Shown here piece by piece: positions 25,609 to 29,546 of a stretch of 29,546 bases of DNA (the first letter of the stretch is position 1; each line of letters starts with the position of its first letter). The translations under genes and the position numbers were made by a program. The notes below the pieces were generated by a model. That model was not told the DNA's origin, ran no database searches, and saw nothing but the letters and a program-made list of their open reading frames with translations. The stretch is from a virus, in the IMG/VR virus record IMGVR_UViG_3300037598_000078, positions 1 through 29,546 of that record. One strand, written 5' to 3'.

Positions 25609-25645
25609 AAGATCAGTGAAGAGGTTTTCACTGATCTTATAATAT
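25609..25645 (+). terminator. Strong hairpin, probable (bidirectional) terminator
   Basis: AAGATCAGTGAA (25609-25620) pairs perfectly with TTCACTGATCTT (25627-25638) around GAGGTT, preceded by an A-run and followed by the AT-rich ataatatt. The downstream T-tract is weak on the + strand, so partial termination after the holin-like gene is likely. A smaller repeat (TAAGTAA/TTACTTA at 25586-25601) lies just before it. Confidence 0.65.
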
Positions 25646-25684
25646 TGGGATAAACAGTTTAATAAAACATAGAGAGGTTTAATC

Positions 25685-26029
25685 ATGCCAAAAGCATTAG
25701 CGGCGGCAGAGGGACAAGAAGAGTTTTACGCACAAGAAGCTGACGTGGACATTGTAACAGACGGTGTTACTTGGCATCCAATCACCATTCCTGCCCATAA
25801 GCAATGCCGTCGTCTTGTTTTGCAATGCCAGAAGGCAGTACCTGTGTTTGATGTGGATGTAGATATGGCCTCTTTTCGGGTGTCTGCTAAAGATACAGGT
25901 CCAGGTGGTCAGTTTGGTCCTCAAGGTGTGTCTTTACCTCTGGCCTTTGCCCCTACACCAGTAGCAACAACTGTTCGTTACGTTCTGGCTCCTGCAGGAT
26001 ATAAAATCTATGTAGGTTTGATCTACTAA
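25685..26029 (+). CDS. Small beta-rich protein, function unknown
   Basis: 114 residues behind GAGAGG. After a helical start (PKALAAAEGQEEFYAQ) the protein is rich in Val, Thr, Pro and Gly with alternating hydrophobic residues (VDIVTDGVTWHPITIPAH, YKIYVGLIY), typical of a small beta-sandwich. There are two cysteines, no membrane segment and no signal peptide. It stands 13 bases before the large adhesin gene and may be a virion decoration, a fibre-attachment protein or a base for the adhesin. I do not recognise the family. Confidence 0.5.
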   Translation: MPKALAAAEGQEEFYAQEADVDIVTDGVTWHPITIPAHKQCRRLVLQCQKAVPVFDVDVDMASFRVSAKDTGPGGQFGPQGVSLPLAFAPTPVATTVRYVLAPAGYKIYVGLIY

Positions 26030-26042
26030 AGGAGATTACGAT

Positions 26043-28580
26043 ATGTTTGCTGTTTATGAAGCAGATGTCAGCGGATTAGTCTCATTAGGTAGTGATTCAA
26101 TTATCCTACCATCAGGCCGCCAATTCACCAAATATGCCTTCTACTACAGCCCCCTGCTCGGCAAGGATATGGTCAGTGGTGCCTTGATCCAGGGCAACCC
26201 TGTAATTGGTGCTGACGGGTTGCTGAGTACCTGTGGGCCGTACACGGTGCTGAATGGGATGAGCAATGATATTAGTGATCCTTATTGGAGTGAAATCATT
26301 GTCACGGTATTAAGTCCTAATTCTTTTGTAGCCCCCTCACAGTGGTCATACCTCCAGAAGAGTATTAATACAGTCGATGGGAAACTATACACAGTGTCTT
26401 TTTACGCATATGTAGAACCTGGAGGACAATTAGATGGCTATGAGATTAAACATAGTAGCAGCGCCTCTGGGAATCAAGCGTACATATCTTTAACAGAAGA
26501 AAGAAAGAGGTACACTAAGACTGTCATAGGAAAAACAGGTGGTGGTGTAGTGCAATTTGGTATAGCAGATAACAACATATCTAACTGGTCAAAGGTCTAC
26601 ATAGACACAATCAATATCACAGCAACCCCCTACGCCATGCCACCTGCAATCAACACAACTACAGGGCAGTTGTCAGTTCCCAGTAGCTTTGCTGGTCTTG
26701 GTGTTGGGCCTAAGTTCCCAGTCGGCTCTGCCTTGCCTGATCTTGCTTCGGATTTCTGGACTGTGGTTGGGGGTGAATTGCTACCAGCAGCGGTGGACTT
26801 AACTTCGGATTGGCAGGCAACAATAGATTGTGTCATAAACGATTTGAGTTCTTTCACAACATCTGTGAATTCGAGAGGGGTATTCACAGCATCCACCGTT
26901 CTTATTGTAGGTAGTTATTATGAAATAAGTATAATTGCCTCATCCACAAGTGATCTCATGGCTGTTTCGTACAGCACTGTCACAGGCTCAGCGACCTCGG
27001 TGAACGTACTTAAAGATGGGACTCCGGTAAGGATGTTAGCAGGTGCTGACAGGCTATATATCAGGAATACTACAGCGGCAACAACAGAGTTGATTTCGGT
27101 GTCACTCAAACAAATCCAACCCTCCCAAGCCTGGCAAGCCTGCGGAGATAATTTACTGAATAGTTTTGACGGAGCGGCTGATGGGGTGGAGTTAACTGAT
27201 TATGAAACGGATAAATCATATGGGGATTGTACGAGAATAAGTGGAGCAAGTTATGCCATTGCCACTATTTTAAATGATTCAGGGTATAAAGATGGTGGTA
27301 TACTGATACCAGGGGCAGAATACGAGGCTACCTTCAGAATCTTTGATTATGTTGAAGGTGCTATGCAGGTCAGTGAGTTCAGTGGTGCTGGGGCAATTAG
27401 CAGAGATGCTAATGGGACTTACACTGAAAGATTTACAGCCCCCGATAATATTTTAGTATTCAAGAGAACTGTAAATCCCACAACGCTTAAATTTGAAATC
27501 ATCTCAGTCAAAGAAATCTCCCCGGCTCAAGGTGAACTTGTTGTCGAGTGGATGCCTATGTTCTCCACAGCCAATGTCACCGGGGTTGTTAATATTCTGA
27601 CTGCTAATGACGATGCAGGAAGCTTTCTCTTTTACAACGGAGCTACCCAGGAGATTCATGCTTTTGACGGTGTTAATACAGCCACGGTTCCTTGTGTACC
27701 AGTTGCAGGCCAGTTGTACGAAATTGGGTTTACCTGGGGTGAGAATACCGGGCAAAAGATGCAACTCTCTTTAGACGTTTCAATAGGGAGCATTACCCCA
27801 TATAACGGCAGGGTGCCGGTTGCCGATGCATTGTCTTTCGGATGGACTGCCACTGATTGGCAGAGCTTTGGACATGTAAAACTATTGAAGGAGCCTGTAT
27901 GGACACCCACCATCTTCACCTTTGATGTAAATGCGACTCAAGTGATTACGGGTGCGTTTTCCACAACAGTAGGGGAAACAATCACGGTAGATTGGGGTGA
28001 TGGGACCAATGATACATACACGGGCACAGACCAGTCATATAGCAAGGACTATGGTTCTGTCGGGGACAGGGTGGTTAGCATCTATGGAGCATCCGGTGCT
28101 GTAATAACCAAGTTCACAATGACCACATCAGGTGCGGATATCTCTTTTGATATAACTAATGCTCCTTCAGGGCTAACTTATCTGGATATCTGGGGAGCTA
28201 ACACAGTATCTGGAGATCTCGGAACTGCTCCTTCAGGGCTAACTTATCTGGATATCAGGGGATCTAACACGATTTCAGGAGATATCGGAACTGCTCCATC
28301 AGGATTGACTTCTCTACTTATCACCGGATCTAACACGATTTCCGACTACATAACCAAAACCTGGACCACGATACCAGTAGCTTTTGACTTGCGTCCCGTA
28401 TCACCAGGCGGCTTATCCACAGCGGAAATAGATCAACTCCTGATCGACCTGGACACTGACTTGACCTGGACATCAGGCACAATAACACTAACAGGCACTA
28501 ACGCCCCAAGATCGGCAGCCAGTGACGCGGCTGTGGCTAATCTAATTTTAGAGGGTGTGACCGTCACCACTACTCCATAA
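26043..28580 (+). CDS. Modular adhesin / tail spike-like protein with PKD-like and leucine-rich repeats
   Basis: 845 residues, almost all beta-structure. A short N-terminal domain (VYEADVSGLVSLGSDSIILP) probably anchors it to the virion. Residues about 75-200 and 240-355 look like carbohydrate-binding jelly-rolls (QWSYLQKSINTVDGKLYTVS; YYEISIIASST with LYIRNTT). A third such section is followed by a concanavalin/laminin-G-like stretch around 500-620 (AGSFLFYNGATQEIHAFDG). Residues about 633-705 are PKD-like, with DWGDG at 650-654. From residue 707, three 22-residue leucine-rich repeats read APSGLT-x-L-x-I, G-x-NT(V/I)S. No hydrolase site is evident, so binding to host surface sugars is more likely than degradation. 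AAAGGAG precedes the ATG. The two following small genes may help its folding. Confidence 0.7.
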   Translation: MFAVYEADVSGLVSLGSDSIILPSGRQFTKYAFYYSPLLGKDMVSGALIQGNPVIGADGLLSTCGPYTVLNGMSNDISDPYWSEIIVTVLSPNSFVAPSQWSYLQKSINTVDGKLYTVSFYAYVEPGGQLDGYEIKHSSSASGNQAYISLTEERKRYTKTVIGKTGGGVVQFGIADNNISNWSKVYIDTINITATPYAMPPAINTTTGQLSVPSSFAGLGVGPKFPVGSALPDLASDFWTVVGGELLPAAVDLTSDWQATIDCVINDLSSFTTSVNSRGVFTASTVLIVGSYYEISIIASSTSDLMAVSYSTVTGSATSVNVLKDGTPVRMLAGADRLYIRNTTAATTELISVSLKQIQPSQAWQACGDNLLNSFDGAADGVELTDYETDKSYGDCTRISGASYAIATILNDSGYKDGGILIPGAEYEATFRIFDYVEGAMQVSEFSGAGAISRDANGTYTERFTAPDNILVFKRTVNPTTLKFEIISVKEISPAQGELVVEWMPMFSTANVTGVVNILTANDDAGSFLFYNGATQEIHAFDGVNTATVPCVPVAGQLYEIGFTWGENTGQKMQLSLDVSIGSITPYNGRVPVADALSFGWTATDWQSFGHVKLLKEPVWTPTIFTFDVNATQVITGAFSTTVGETITVDWGDGTNDTYTGTDQSYSKDYGSVGDRVVSIYGASGAVITKFTMTTSGADISFDITNAPSGLTYLDIWGANTVSGDLGTAPSGLTYLDIRGSNTISGDIGTAPSGLTSLLITGSNTISDYITKTWTTIPVAFDLRPVSPGGLSTAEIDQLLIDLDTDLTWTSGTITLTGTNAPRSAASDAAVANLILEGVTVTTTP
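28161..28358 (+). repeat. Three 66-bp coding repeats (leucine-rich)
   Basis: In-frame 66-bp units start at 28161, 28227 and 28293. The first two share gct-cct-tca-ggg-cta-act and following bases exactly; the third diverges at its end. Each encodes a 22-residue leucine-rich unit. High DNA identity suggests recent copy-number change. Confidence 0.88.
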
Positions 28581-28592
28581 GGAATATAAGGT

Positions 28593-28826
28593 ATGATTGA
28601 AAGTGAAATAGTAGAAAGACAAACCCAAGATGGGGCGTTGGTAATGTACAACAGGTCAAGTGCAATAGGGACTCGGAAAGTTGTATATGACGGAGATGAA
28701 ATCATCCTTGATGTTTTCGGGGACGGAGTTGTTGAAACCCAAAAGCTGATTCTTTGTGGCACAGAAAAACAAGTCGATGATGAAATAAAGAGACTTAACT
28801 TAAAGGAGCCAGTATCATGGGTGTAA
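28593..28826 (+). CDS. Small protein downstream of adhesin, unknown
   Basis: 77 residues with a good AAGGAA site and a start 12 bases after the adhesin stop. Alternating beta-type sequence (ALVMYNRSS, RKVVYDGDEIILDVFG) and a charged C-terminal helix (EKQVDDEIKRLNLKEP). Its stop codon lies inside the next gene, which starts 10 bases earlier in another frame. Small genes right after a fibre or adhesin gene are often assembly factors, but nothing in the sequence proves that here. Confidence 0.55.
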   Translation: MIESEIVERQTQDGALVMYNRSSAIGTRKVVYDGDEIILDVFGDGVVETQKLILCGTEKQVDDEIKRLNLKEPVSWV

Positions 28827-29200
28827 CAAGATTCTTTAAATGTACACCTGAACAGTCAGAAGGCTTCAATTCAACTCTTATGCCTGATGGTGATACTCTC
28901 GCTTTGGACGTATTCAAAAACTCCAAGGAGGTCTACAGAGATGAGACTATGGTTATTTGTCATGTCATTCTTGATGACATCACATTGACGATGATAACAG
29001 AGATGACAGAAGTGGGTGATCCCTTGAGTATAGAAGCTGTGAAGGCACTTGGTATCCAAGGGTCTTATGCCGGGAAAGACAGGACAGAGGTTTTGGTAAA
29101 TTTCCCTGAGTTGGTTGGTCAGAAGAAAGTGGGTGTCGATGAAGATGGGAAGGATATCATGGTGAATAAGTTAATGAATCATAGATGGTTGGGGGAATAA
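28817..29200 (+). CDS. Small protein between adhesin and endolysin, unknown
   Basis: 127 residues. The ATG at 28817 lies inside the end of the preceding gene and is preceded by AAAGGAG at ideal distance, so the overlap is real and coupling is likely. An acidic, mixed alpha/beta protein with VILDDITLTMITEMTEVG and a C-terminal KLMNHRWLGE; no membrane segment or known catalytic motif. Its stop overlaps the endolysin start (TAATG). Possibly an adhesin chaperone or a lysis-cassette accessory; no family recognised. Confidence 0.55.
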   Translation: MGVTRFFKCTPEQSEGFNSTLMPDGDTLALDVFKNSKEVYRDETMVICHVILDDITLTMITEMTEVGDPLSIEAVKALGIQGSYAGKDRTEVLVNFPELVGQKKVGVDEDGKDIMVNKLMNHRWLGE

Positions 29201-29546
29201 TGTCTGAATATTTGTATGGTAAAGGTTCCCAGGCTAAACTGGGTACTATCAATCCCGCATTGGTGGAGGTATGCTGGCGGGCACTGGGGTATGGTATCAT
29301 GGATGCTTCAGTAATCCAGGGAGTAAGGGGTAAGACTGAGCAAAATCATTATTTTAACACTGGCAAAAGTAAAGTGAAGTGGCCAGATGGTAAGCATAAT
29401 GTGGAGCTTCCAGAAGAACTATGTGATGCTGTAGATATTGCTCCTTACATAAATGGTAAGGTGTCATGGAGAAAAGAGCATTGTTACGTTTGGGCTGGGT
29501 TGATGTTGGCGGCTGCCAAGGAGGAGGGGGTGGTACTGCGGTGGGG
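29200..29546 (+). CDS. Endolysin, M15-type L-alanyl-D-glutamate peptidase (3' end outside window)
   Basis: The first 115 residues are visible, starting at the ATG overlapping the previous stop. The Peptidase_M15_4/VanY pattern is clear: SKVKWPDGKHN with H66, then DAVDIAPYINGKVSW with D79 (D76 is near) as the first two zinc ligands. The sequence ends at LRWG, where the family continues with a GGDW-type segment and the catalytic and last zinc-binding residues, so that half is missing only because the window ends. These enzymes cut the L-Ala-D-Glu or neighbouring bond of peptidoglycan stem peptides, as in phage T5. No signal peptide is present, so release depends on a holin, probably the membrane protein at 25343-25588. 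Confidence 0.85.
   Translation, partial: MSEYLYGKGSQAKLGTINPALVEVCWRALGYGIMDASVIQGVRGKTEQNHYFNTGKSKVKWPDGKHNVELPEELCDAVDIAPYINGKVSWRKEHCYVWAGLMLAAAKEEGVVLRW

Noticed and set aside
28161-28358. Diversity-generating retroelement variable region at the adhesin end
   Set aside because: The repeats differ at mixed bases rather than at adenines only, no template repeat is seen and no reverse transcriptase gene is present in the window.

Overview
The window is the late, virion-structural part of a tailed DNA phage related to coliphage N4 (short-tailed, Schitoviridae-like). All supportable genes are on the + strand, tightly packed, mostly with purine-rich ribosome binding sites, and several are joined by TAATG or longer overlaps. 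The strongest evidence for the N4 relationship is the 10.1-kb gene at 14550-24698. It carries the T7/N4 single-subunit RNA polymerase motifs A, B and C with family spacing, and it ends a gene series starting with a portal gene and containing an N4-gp56-type major capsid protein, the order of N4 genes 59 to 50. The host cannot be told from the sequence. The architecture and the mosaic fibre proteins would fit a Gram-negative, possibly aquatic, bacterium.

Layout. 1-1483: C-terminal part of a fibre-like protein with 30-31-residue repeats and a putative C-terminal chaperone/autoprocessing domain. 1499-1527: a good sigma70-like promoter. 1560-6816: head module (portal, small conserved head protein, acidic scaffold-like protein, major capsid protein). 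6817-7516: inserted free-standing HNH-type homing endonuclease whose ribosome binding site lies in an inverted repeat. 7532-14490: five further virion or ejection proteins, one with five 55-residue repeats encoded by exact 165-bp units and one with three hydrophobic segments. 14550-24698: giant virion RNA polymerase with a zinc-metallopeptidase-like HELVH site C-terminal to the polymerase. 24756-25004: small basic protein, then a strong terminator. 25058-25342: mostly non-coding, with a start-stop minigene, a possible 39-codon or decayed gene, an 11-bp inverted repeat and a promoter with a perfect TATAAT. 25343-29546: lysis and adhesion unit (holin-like protein, terminator, small protein, 845-residue modular adhesin with PKD-like and leucine-rich repeats, two small overlapping genes, and an M15-type endolysin cut by the window end).

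How it fits together. The head proteins build the capsid. The 492-, 780-, 117- and 665-residue proteins and the polymerase are probably internal or ejected proteins that enter the host with the DNA. In N4 the virion RNA polymerase is injected to transcribe early genes, while late genes are read by host RNA polymerase, which fits the sigma70-like promoters seen here. The most notable points are the metallopeptidase-like site inside the polymerase polypeptide, the masked ribosome binding site of the homing endonuclease, and the young tandem repeats in the 492-residue virion protein.
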